Assembly (NCBI GenBank): GCA_027035445.1
Contig: JALVUT010000137.1
Location: forward strand, 1-12,493
Origin: Thermococcus sp.
GTDB taxonomy: Archaea > Methanobacteriota_B > Thermococci > Thermococcales > Thermococcaceae
DNA: 12,493 bases
Direction: 5' to 3'
In this document: one piece after another, positions 7,124 to 12,493 of the stretch
Layout: every line of letters starts with the position of its first letter
Position numbering within the stretch: position 1 is the first letter of the stretch
The notes under the pieces: model-generated
Database searches by the model: none
Told to the model about the DNA's origin: nothing
Seen by the model: only the letters and a program-made list of their open reading frames with translations
Program-made: the position numbers and the translations under genes

Positions 7124-7849
7124 TCAGAGATCATCACCGGAGAAGTTGTTAACATACACCTTAATACCGAGCTCCCCTAACCTGTTGTTTAATGCCTCCA
7201 CCTCCCTCTCCGGCCAGCAGTGTCTGGCGCACCAGTCAGCATCCCGAGGGTTCGTCAGGGGTTTCCCCACAAGAGGGTTTAAGACGACGTAGAAGTTCGT
7301 TTTAAGCCGTGCCAAACCCTCTTCAATCCACGGCCACTGATCAAATCCTCTCGCTACCGGGATCCTGAGCTCAAGAGGGATTCCATAATCCGAAACGGTT
7401 TCGAGACCCTTTAGGAAGGAATCCCAAAGCTTCAGGGAGAGCCCATCTGGAAGGCCGTAGAGTGCCGTTGGAGGAGCCTTCAGGTCTGTAGCTGTGTGAT
7501 CAACGAGCCCCTTTCCGATAAGCCTCTCCAGGGGGTCAACAAGGGTGAAATTTGAGTTCAGGCTCACAGAAACGTCGAGGGCTTTAATCCCTGCAAGCAG
7601 TTCACCGAGTTCCCTCCACTGCGTCAGGGGCTCACCGCCGGTGACGTGGAAATAATCAATTAGGAAGGAGCTCGATTCAAGCTCCTCCATGAGCTCAGTC
7701 CCGTTTAACTTAAAGCAGCCTACCCCCTCAGCAACCCTCCAGTTATGGCAGAAGGGACACTTCAGGTTACAACCACAGAGCCAGAGGGTGAAGGTCACCT
7801 TTCCATGGACATCGATCATACTAACTGCCTTCCAGCCGCTCGTTAGCAT
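7124..7849 (-). CDS. nrdG: Anaerobic ribonucleotide reductase activating protein (radical SAM)
   Basis: A radical-SAM activase that uses a 4Fe-4S cluster and S-adenosylmethionine to place the glycyl radical on NrdD. The cluster motif CNLKCPFC (C27, C31, C34) follows TFTLWLCG, and the SAM-binding GGEP motif is at residues 71-74 (FHVTGGEPL). The length of 241 residues fits archaeal members, longer than the E. coli NrdG of ~154. The C-terminal part has a further WCARHCWPE cysteine pair of unknown role. ATG 7849 has GGAGGCGGT about 5-7 bases upstream and starts 30 bases after the nrdD stop, so it is in an operon with its substrate protein. An assignment to the wider pyruvate-formate-lyase-activase family is possible on sequence alone; the neighbouring nrdD settles it. 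Confidence 0.9.
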   Translation of the reverse strand: MLTSGWKAVSMIDVHGKVTFTLWLCGCNLKCPFCHNWRVAEGVGCFKLNGTELMEELESSSFLIDYFHVTGGEPLTQWRELGELLAGIKALDVSVSLNSNFTLVDPLERLIGKGLVDHTATDLKAPPTALYGLPDGLSLKLWDSFLKGLETVSDYGIPLELRIPVARGFDQWPWIEEGLARLKTNFYVVLNPLVGKPLTNPRDADWCARHCWPEREVEALNNRLGELGIKVYVNNFSGDDL

Positions 7850-7879
7850 TAGACCGCCTCCAAGTCGAAAGAAAGGGGG

Positions 7880-9724
7880 TCAGGTGGTATAGTGTCTCCT
7901 GCTCCAGAACTCCTTCTTCCTGAAGGGATTCCAGTTCTTGAGGGGGCGATAGTAGCCTATGATCCTGCTCCACACCTCCACGTTCTCGCTCCCGCAGCGC
8001 GGGCAGTGGGTGTGTAACCCTGTGGTCGAATAGCCACAGGCGTTGCAGACGGTTATCGCCGGGGTGTAGCTCCAGTAGACGAGGTCAGTCCTCGTGAGCC
8101 TCTTCGTGAGCCTTGCCAATGCCTCCGGGTCGGGCTCTTCACCAAGGAATATGTGCATCATCACTCCACCGGTGAAGCTCCTCTGGACCTTCTCTTCAAC
8201 CCTTATCCTGTCGCCCAGCTCCAGGGAACCGTAGTATGGGGCTATGCTGGTGGAGTATATGGGGTTCTCCGGGTCTTCGAGGTATTCTCCCAGCTCCGGA
8301 AATTCTTCGATGTCTTTGATGGCGAGCTTCGCGGCGGCGCTTTCACCGGGTACCTCCTCGACGTTCCACGGTGTTCCCGCTTCCCTCATCCATTCACGGG
8401 CTTTTAGGGTTGCAAACTCAACCATCCTCTTCATGACCCCAGCGGCTTTAAACCACTCCTTCCTCGTGCCCTCCTCCCAGAGATTCGGTTCGTTGAGGTA
8501 AATCGCGGCCGCCTCCGGCAGACCGAGGACTCCAACCGTGTTAAAGTGGGCCGATGGAAACTCTTCAAGGTAGGTGTGGATCATGGTGTACATATTCCTG
8601 TGGTTTGTTATAAGCCGGATGTAGCGCTCGCGGAACCAGTCGGTCGTTGCTTTAACCACGCTGAGAGCCCTCTCATACTCCTCCCAGAATCTATCGTCGT
8701 CACCGTTGGCCTTCAGGGCGAGCCTCGGAAGGTTGAGTGTCGTCACGTTCACGGAGCCCGTAACGTCGGGCATCGCCCAGAGGCCGCCAAAGCGCTGTCT
8801 CTCAACTTCCTTGACCCATTTATCCTCCGTACTTTCAGTATTGAACTCCAGAACGCTTGACAGCTCGTTTTTATCTATGGCTATTCTGCAGCACATGGCG
8901 AAGCTTGCGTCCGGGTCCACAACGTTTGTGTTAAGCCAGTAGAAGCTCCCGCGCTTCGCCGCCGTCGTGAAGACGGCCTCAAACACCTCGGGGTCGTTCC
9001 AGAGCATGTCTGCCGTGGTCATGAGAGTCGGAATCGGGAAGGTGAATGGCTGTCCCTTTGCGTCCCCTTCACGGAGAACTTCGGTTAGGGCTATGAAGAA
9101 CTCCTTGGCTTCCCTTCCGTACTCACCGAGCTGTTCGAGCTTTCTGCCATCGTAAATTGCATAATCCCCTTCAAGCATCCTCTTCGGGGCGTCAAGGGTT
9201 ACTGTGAAGTTGGTGAAGGGGGTTTGCATACCCACCCTGCTCGGGTAGTTGAGGTTGTAGACCAGCCTTTGAATGTTCTGTCTGATTTTACGCCGGTCAA
9301 GGCCTTCCCGCCTTATGAAGGGTCCGGCATACCATTCGACCGAGCTTAAGGCCTGGGCTCCCGAGAAGTAGTGCTGCATCGTTACGAGGTAGTTGGCTAT
9401 GTGGTCGACGTAGGTGTCGAAGTGTCTTGCCGACCTTGAAGCTATAGTCGGTGTCCTGAGGCCCTTCTCAAGCAACCGCGCTGTACTGTGACCCGTGCAG
9501 TAGGGGATGTACAGGCTGTAGGGGAGCTTGTGGATGTAGATCTCGCCCCGGAAGTGAGCCTCCAGGATCCTCTTCGGGATGATCGAAAGAGCTTCTCTAA
9601 GTGACTCCTCCATAACATACGCAAAGAAGCCGGTAGGGCCGGGATAGCGATTGGCGTTCTCAAGCACGTCCAAGCTTCCCCAGCTCGTGTATTCCTCAAG
9701 GTAATCCCTTTTCACTGCCTCCAT
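7880..9724 (-). CDS. nrdD: Anaerobic (class III) ribonucleoside-triphosphate reductase
   Basis: An oxygen-sensitive glycyl-radical enzyme that reduces ribonucleotides to deoxyribonucleotides for DNA synthesis. It has 614 residues from ATG 9724 (AGGTGG nearby; GTG 9733 in frame lies in the ribosome site). Visible class III features are the catalytic cysteine region YIPYCTGHSTARLL (C76), GMQTPFTNFTVTLDAP, and a mid-protein CCRIAID cysteine pair that may supply the thiyl radical. A C-terminal zinc ribbon CNAC...CPRC is followed by the glycyl-radical loop SRIIGYYRPL, with the Gly 25 residues from the C-terminus. The protein starts almost directly with the barrel domain, so the ~90-residue N-terminal ATP-cone found in E. 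coli-type NrdD is absent. It is co-transcribed with nrdG. The leader holds two perfect palindromes. Confidence 0.95.
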   Translation of the reverse strand: MEAVKRDYLEEYTSWGSLDVLENANRYPGPTGFFAYVMEESLREALSIIPKRILEAHFRGEIYIHKLPYSLYIPYCTGHSTARLLEKGLRTPTIASRSARHFDTYVDHIANYLVTMQHYFSGAQALSSVEWYAGPFIRREGLDRRKIRQNIQRLVYNLNYPSRVGMQTPFTNFTVTLDAPKRMLEGDYAIYDGRKLEQLGEYGREAKEFFIALTEVLREGDAKGQPFTFPIPTLMTTADMLWNDPEVFEAVFTTAAKRGSFYWLNTNVVDPDASFAMCCRIAIDKNELSSVLEFNTESTEDKWVKEVERQRFGGLWAMPDVTGSVNVTTLNLPRLALKANGDDDRFWEEYERALSVVKATTDWFRERYIRLITNHRNMYTMIHTYLEEFPSAHFNTVGVLGLPEAAAIYLNEPNLWEEGTRKEWFKAAGVMKRMVEFATLKAREWMREAGTPWNVEEVPGESAAAKLAIKDIEEFPELGEYLEDPENPIYSTSIAPYYGSLELGDRIRVEEKVQRSFTGGVMMHIFLGEEPDPEALARLTKRLTRTDLVYWSYTPAITVCNACGYSTTGLHTHCPRCGSENVEVWSRIIGYYRPLKNWNPFRKKEFWSRRHYTT

Positions 9725-9734
9725 TCGCACCACC

Positions 9735-9783
9735 TGGATAATTTATCCAATTACTGCCAATGGCAGACCCCAATATATACTTT
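9735..9783 (-). promoter_or_regulatory. nrdDG promoter with two tandem perfect palindromes
   Basis: A TATA box (minus-strand GTATATATT, 9771-9779, preceded by A-rich bases) puts the start near 9750. Between it and the start codon lie two perfect odd-length palindromes: CTGCCA-N-TGGCAG at 9754-9766 and TGGATAA-N-TTATCCA at 9735-9749. Their centres are 18 bases apart, and the second touches the AGGTGG ribosome site. They sit where a repressor would block polymerase recruitment. The regulator is unknown to me. Confidence 0.6.
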
Positions 9784-9960
9784 GCCCCCCTTCATATGGT
9801 CACTATATCCAAAACTTACGGGCATACGTGTCCGTAGATGGAACAAGAGATGATTAACGGTCAGAAAGACGGGATTCTACGGGCACTATACAAAAACTCT
9901 TTCCAAAGCAGGAGACTGTACAGCGACCGCATTGCCATCGTGATGGGGCCTTGGGCACAC

Positions 9961-9973
9961 AAGCTTTTTAACC
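9961..9973 (+). promoter_or_regulatory. Promoter of the TPR protein gene
   Basis: AAGCTTTTTAA (9961-9971) is a typical Thermococcus BRE/TATA element. It would start transcription near 9992, just upstream of the GGTGATC ribosome site (9994-10000), giving a leader of about a dozen bases. The 9785-9960 stretch upstream holds no gene I can support. Confidence 0.55.
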
Positions 9974-10003
9974 CGCTCGGCCAACCGAGGGCCGGTGATC
10001 AGC

Positions 10004-11026
10004 ATGAAAGGGATTGAAGATGAATGGGAGAAAGCGCTGACCGGAGGGGACTGTGAGAGGCTCCTGGAACTGTTTGACGATTACTTTGACACACTCGAAA
10101 CCGAGGAAGAGCTTGAGCGGGAGCTCAACCGTCTGAGCGACGTCGTGGTGGAATGCGAGAATCCTTACGACCTCGCTGAGGAGGTGGCGCATCTCTACTC
10201 GCACCTCAACGAGGTTGAGAAGGGCATTGAGCTTTACAGGAGGATAGTTGAGCGGAAGAGGGGCAACGATGAGGAGTACGCAGCCGCCCTCTACTACCTG
10301 GCGGACGCCTATGATCATCTTGGCATTCCGGAGAAGGCTCTGGAGACGTACGAAACCCTCCTTGAGCTTGAGGGGAGGGCTGGAAACGAGAAGGAGGTTG
10401 CCCTAACGCTGGCCAACATGGCTATCGTCAGGGACGAGCTCGGCGAGTATGAGGAGGCCCTGAAGCTCATGGAAAAGGCCAGGGGGATATTTGAGAGGCT
10501 CGGTGACGAGAAGAACCTGTTCATAAGCTACCTCGATCTGGCGCACTTCCACTACGAGCTCGGGAACTACGACGAGGCCGAGGTGTTTCTCAGGGAGATA
10601 TACAAGAGCCCACGCGACAACGAGGTGGAGGCCAACGCAAGGCTCATAGAGGCCGAGATATGGGCGGGCCGGGGGGATTACAGGAGGGCTTTCCTTGCCA
10701 TCAGGAATGCGCTTCTCAAGGCCCTTGAGAGTAGCGACGAGCTGTTCGGGCTTGTTTTTGACACGCTCGTGGATTTCATAGAGGGGCTGTTCAGCGAGGG
10801 GGCCTACGAGACCGTGGCAGGTAACATGGGGGTCTTTGCGGAACTCTTCGAGGACGACACTGAGTACTTCTTCAGGGCCGTCGGGGAGCTGGCGAAGTGG
10901 AGAAATGGGGAAGAGGGTGCGAAGGAGCGTTTCGATGAGTTCTACGGCAAAATGGAGAACGAGGAACTGAGGGAGGTTCTCGATGACTGGAAGAGGCCGA
11001 AGCTGAGCTTGGGTTTGGAGCTTTAG
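10004..11026 (+). CDS. Tetratricopeptide-repeat (TPR) protein, function unknown
   Basis: A soluble, highly acidic, all-helical protein of 340 residues. TPR-like units are readable: HLYSHLNEVEKGIELYRRIVERKR, AALYYLADAYDHLGIPEKALETYETLLEL, ALTLANMAIVRDELGEYEEALKLMEKARGI and SYLDLAHFHYELGNYDEAEVFLREI. Degenerate helical repeats follow toward the C-terminus. Such repeats form protein-binding scaffolds; no catalytic domain, signal peptide or membrane segment is seen. ATG 10004 has GGTGATC three bases upstream; GTG 9995 in frame lies inside that site. It stands alone, divergent from nrdD and convergent with the EF-1-beta operon, so its neighbours say nothing about its role. It is probably a lineage-specific Thermococcales protein, which is inference. 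Confidence 0.85.
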   Translation: MKGIEDEWEKALTGGDCERLLELFDDYFDTLETEEELERELNRLSDVVVECENPYDLAEEVAHLYSHLNEVEKGIELYRRIVERKRGNDEEYAAALYYLADAYDHLGIPEKALETYETLLELEGRAGNEKEVALTLANMAIVRDELGEYEEALKLMEKARGIFERLGDEKNLFISYLDLAHFHYELGNYDEAEVFLREIYKSPRDNEVEANARLIEAEIWAGRGDYRRAFLAIRNALLKALESSDELFGLVFDTLVDFIEGLFSEGAYETVAGNMGVFAELFEDDTEYFFRAVGELAKWRNGEEGAKERFDEFYGKMENEELREVLDDWKRPKLSLGLEL

Positions 11027-11134
11027 GCTGCTCTTCTGTTGCGTTCTGTTTAGACTGGACCAAACCCCTTTTCTGGATCTTCCCTTAGTGTTTTAATTGC
11101 GATGGGGTTGGCCAAGAAGGAGTATGGATTAGAG

Positions 11135-11149
11135 GAGGGCAGAGCCCTC
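11135..11149 (-). terminator. Small perfect hairpin overlapping the EF-1-beta stop codon
   Basis: An inverted repeat GAGGGC-AGA-GCCCTC, with its stem including the TGA stop of the EF-1-beta gene (11148-11150). No good T tract follows on the minus strand, so a termination role is uncertain; it could instead protect the 3' end. Confidence 0.25.
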
Positions 11150-11423
11150 AGATCCTTGAAACGGTCTCTACTTCAGCACTCTCGACGTTCTCGACCTTCC
11201 TGAAGAGGTCGGCAACCTCGTCGTATGAGTAGCCTTCTTCGTCCCTTCCAAGGACGTAGAACTTGAGGGCCACGAGGCCGAAGGCTATTGGCTCGCGTTC
11301 GACCTTGGCGAGGCCGAACTTCTCCGGGATGGCTTCCTTGAGCTTTCCTTCGAGTTCGTCGAGGTCTACCTCGGGGTCGGTTGGCATGACCCTGATGACA
11401 CCAACAAGGTTGAAGTCGCTCAT
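11148..11423 (-). CDS. ef1b: Translation elongation factor 1-beta (aEF-1-beta)
   Basis: The guanine-nucleotide exchange factor that recharges EF-1-alpha with GTP during translation. The 91-residue sequence reads MSDFNLVGVIRVMPTDPEVD, then KEAIPEKFGLAKVEREPIAF, GLVALKFYVLGRDEEG and KVENVESAEVETVSRI: the compact ferredoxin-like domain of the archaeal factor, complete at both ends. ATG 11423 has AGGAGGTG five to six bases upstream. The open frame extends further upstream, but that part overlaps the preceding gene's end and has no homology-like features. It lies 16 bases after the zinc-ribbon gene and is surely co-transcribed with it. Confidence 0.95.
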   Translation of the reverse strand: MSDFNLVGVIRVMPTDPEVDLDELEGKLKEAIPEKFGLAKVEREPIAFGLVALKFYVLGRDEEGYSYDEVADLFRKVENVESAEVETVSRI

Positions 11424-11439
11424 GTTTTCACCTCCTGAT

Positions 11440-11619
11440 TCACGGTCCTTCCCAGCCACACTTGGGGCACTTGTAGGGTACCGAGAGAACCCTGCATGAT
11501 TCGCAGCGCCAGATTATCTCCTCGCCGCAGTTGGGGCAGACGAAGTGAGTTGCGTGCTCCCTTGGTGTTATCTCCTTTCCACATGATGTGCATACGGGTA
11601 CATCGATCTTCATCTCCAC
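11440..11619 (-). CDS. Small double zinc-ribbon protein
   Basis: A 59-residue protein with four CxxC knuckles (CTSC, CPNC, CESC, CPKC), giving eight cysteines and therefore probably two zinc sites, ending KCGWEGP. This family of tiny archaeal zinc-finger proteins is commonly found beside EF-1-beta, and its role is not established; a link to RNA or the ribosome is inference. GTG 11619 is favoured because GGAGGTG lies six bases upstream. ATG 11613 in frame, 12 bases from that site, would drop two residues. It is the first gene of an operon with aEF-1-beta. Confidence 0.88.
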   Translation of the reverse strand: MEMKIDVPVCTSCGKEITPREHATHFVCPNCGEEIIWRCESCRVLSVPYKCPKCGWEGP

Positions 11620-11673
11620 TGTCAACACCTCCGAGAAAGGTGGTTTTGTCACTGGAGGGCATTGCCGAAGTTG

Positions 11674-11690
11674 ACTTATAAATCTTTCCG
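11674..11690 (-). promoter_or_regulatory. Promoter of the zinc-ribbon/EF-1-beta operon
   Basis: The minus-strand GGAAAGATTTATAAGT combines an A/G-rich BRE-like stretch with a strong TATA core TTTATAAG (11676-11683). The start falls near 11655, leaving a ~35-base leader before the ribosome site. Confidence 0.7.
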
Positions 11691-11791
11691 TTCAGGGCAC
11701 CTCCATATCCCCCAAAAGCCCCACAATGAGGGGAGAAAACGCGCACTGTATTGGTACAGGCAAATCCAACGACCACTATTACGGGAGGAGG

Positions 11792-11911
11792 ATGAACTGG
11801 AAAAAAGTAAGAGAACAGTTTGAATCACTGGAAAGAGCCCATAAAGTGCTCAATGCTGAGATAGGGGCTATCAAAGGGGGGCTTGAGGAAAAGCAACCGA
11901 AAACTTTTTAA
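11792..11911 (+). CDS. Possible 39-residue small protein, uncertain
   Basis: An open frame starting MNWKKVREQFESLERAHKVL and ending KQPKTF. It is highly charged and predicted helical, with GGGAGGAGG directly against its ATG. I do not recognise it. Its end overlaps the TATA region of the tRNA pair. There is no clear promoter of its own and the ribosome-site spacing is too tight, so it may be noncoding. Confidence 0.25.
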   Translation: MNWKKVREQFESLERAHKVLNAEIGAIKGGLEEKQPKTF

Positions 11912-11914
11912 AGC
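11899..11914 (+). promoter_or_regulatory. Promoter of the tRNA pair
   Basis: CGAAAACTTTTTAAAG is a strong BRE plus TATA element centred near 11908. It predicts a start near 11933, just 5' of the first tRNA. Confidence 0.65.
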
Positions 11915-11940
11915 GACCCCGGTTCTATGGTATTGGACGC

Positions 11941-12018
11941 GCCCGGGTGGTGTAGCCCGGTCAATCATGCGGGACTCTCGATCCCGCGACCCGGGTTCAA
12001 ATCCCGGCCCGGGCACCA
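11941..12018 (+). tRNA. tRNA-Glu(CTC), CCA encoded
   Basis: Acceptor arms GCCCGGG/CCCGGGC pair over 7 bases. The anticodon arm is CGGGA-CTCTCGA-TCCCG with anticodon CTC at 11977-11979, reading GAG. The T arm is CCGGG-TTCAAAT-CCCGG. The discriminator A (12015) is followed by CCA at 12016-12018. No intron. Confidence 0.95.
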
Positions 12019-12022
12019 GAAA

Positions 12023-12100
12023 GGGCCCGTGGCTCAGCCTGGTCAGAGCGCCCGCCTGATAAGCGGGAGGTCCGGGGTTCGAAGCCCCGCGGGCCCACCA
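12023..12100 (+). tRNA. tRNA-Ile(GAT), CCA encoded
   Basis: Acceptor GGGCCCG/CGGGCCC. The anticodon arm is CCCGC-CTGATAA-GCGGG with anticodon GAT at 12058-12060, reading ATC/ATT. The T arm is CGGGG-TTCGAAG-CCCCG, with discriminator A and encoded CCA. It lies only four bases after tRNA-Glu, so both come from one transcript. No intron. Confidence 0.96.
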
Positions 12101-12109
12101 TAATGGCAG

Positions 12110-12114
12110 TTTTT
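12110..12114 (+). terminator. T5 terminator after the tRNA pair
   Basis: Five T ten bases beyond the tRNA-Ile CCA end, consistent with simple oligo-T termination. Confidence 0.4.
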
Positions 12115-12177
12115 AATGAGTCGTGGTGCTTCGTTTTCAAACGTCGGCTTTTCGAGAATCTTCAATGATTAAAGGCC

Positions 12178-12182
12178 AAAAA
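12178..12182 (-). terminator. T5 terminator after the epimerase gene
   Basis: On the minus strand five T occur about 13 bases after the epimerase stop codon. Confidence 0.3.
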
Positions 12183-12194
12183 TGATGGAAAGAC

Positions 12195-12493
12195 CTAAGC
12201 CGTCAGGGTCCGCAGCAGCTCTTCAACGGTTCTGGTGACCGCCTCATGGCTGTTCAGCCCCGGCCTCCAGCCGGTTGTCCTGGCCTTTTCAATGCTCAGC
12301 CTCATGAACTTGACGTCGCCCTTCCAGCCGCGGCCGCCGTCCACCCCTCCGGTGAACATAAAAGCAGGTTTCAGCCCCATTCTCTCACTCACTATCTCCG
12401 CTATCTCCCTCACGGTTATCCAATCGTCGTTTCCAAGGTTGTAGAAGTCCACGCTCCTGTTCTCGTTCCTGAAGTGCTCGAAGACCTGGAGCA
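12195..12493 (-). CDS. NAD-dependent nucleotide-sugar epimerase/dehydratase, C-terminal ~99 residues
   Basis: The C-terminal end of an extended short-chain dehydrogenase of the UDP-glucose 4-epimerase type, entering from the right edge with frame LQVFEHFRNENRSVDFYNLG. The substrate-domain hallmarks DFYNLGNDDWITVREIAEIV and FTGGVDGGRGWKGDVKFM, then KARTTGWRPGLNSHEAVTRT, match the family's C-terminal subdomain. The Rossmann domain with GxxGxxG and the YxxxK active site lie outside the window. An internal ATG at 12452 is not the start because the frame continues upstream with family-like sequence. It probably makes activated sugars for glycans; the exact sugar cannot be told. Confidence 0.85.
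   Translation of the reverse strand, partial: LQVFEHFRNENRSVDFYNLGNDDWITVREIAEIVSERMGLKPAFMFTGGVDGGRGWKGDVKFMRLSIEKARTTGWRPGLNSHEAVTRTVEELLRTLTA

Noticed and set aside
8153..8942. Several plus-strand frames opposite nrdD
   Set aside because: All lie within the nrdD coding sequence, whose catalytic and zinc motifs are unambiguous.
9838..10014. 57-residue plus-strand frame ending inside the TPR gene start
   Set aside because: It contains the TATA box of the TPR gene, lacks a ribosome site, and its composition is not protein-like.
11825..12016. Minus-strand open frame across the tRNA-Glu gene
   Set aside because: It is antisense to a well-folded tRNA, a typical artefact of tRNA sequence.
1..12493. 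Search for CRISPR arrays, insertion sequences or integrase/att sites, including at the tRNA genes
   Set aside because: No regularly spaced repeats, transposase-like frames or terminal inverted repeats were seen, and no duplicated tRNA 3' end marks an integrated element.

Overview
The window looks like a Thermococcus-type genome (Thermococcales, Euryarchaeota). It carries a group II chaperonin (thermosome) gene, a small double zinc-ribbon protein beside archaeal EF-1-beta, an oxygen-sensitive class III ribonucleotide reductase with its radical-SAM activase, intronless tRNA genes with encoded CCA ends, and TATA/BRE-type promoters. Ribosome binding sites are of the GGAGGTGAT type. This is a hyperthermophilic anaerobe; I cannot name the species.

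Layout, left to right. (1) Positions 1-1321, minus strand: the first ~440 codons of a thermosome subunit, running off the left edge. (2) Positions 1498-7033: an accessory-looking block for peptides or amino acids that probably contain D-residues. It holds a broken APC-family permease (N-terminus missing, one frameshift), an M19 dipeptidase and an overlapping M55 (DppA-like) D-aminopeptidase, all on the minus strand. Next come a minus-strand class III PLP aminotransferase/racemase-type enzyme and a divergent plus-strand Lrp/AsnC regulator, separated by a ~500-base intergenic region full of dyads. (3) Positions 7124-9724, minus strand: nrdD then nrdG, making deoxynucleotides anaerobically; two perfect palindromes sit between the nrdD TATA box and its start codon. 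(4) Positions 10004-11026, plus: a TPR protein of unknown role. (5) Positions 11148-11619, minus: zinc-ribbon protein plus EF-1-beta operon. (6) Positions 11941-12100, plus: tandem tRNA-Glu(CTC) and tRNA-Ile(GAT). (7) From 12195 to the right edge, minus: C-terminal part of a nucleotide-sugar epimerase.

The most coherent and least ordinary system is the block 1498-7033. Its likely logic is that a permease (now apparently dead) imported short peptides or amino acids, the M55 and M19 enzymes released D-residue-containing amino acids, and the PLP enzyme transaminated or racemised them under control of the Lrp-type regulator. The individual families are recognised from their motifs; the D-amino-acid pathway is inference. 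Archaea lack peptidoglycan, so this would be scavenging or protein-ageing repair rather than cell-wall turnover.
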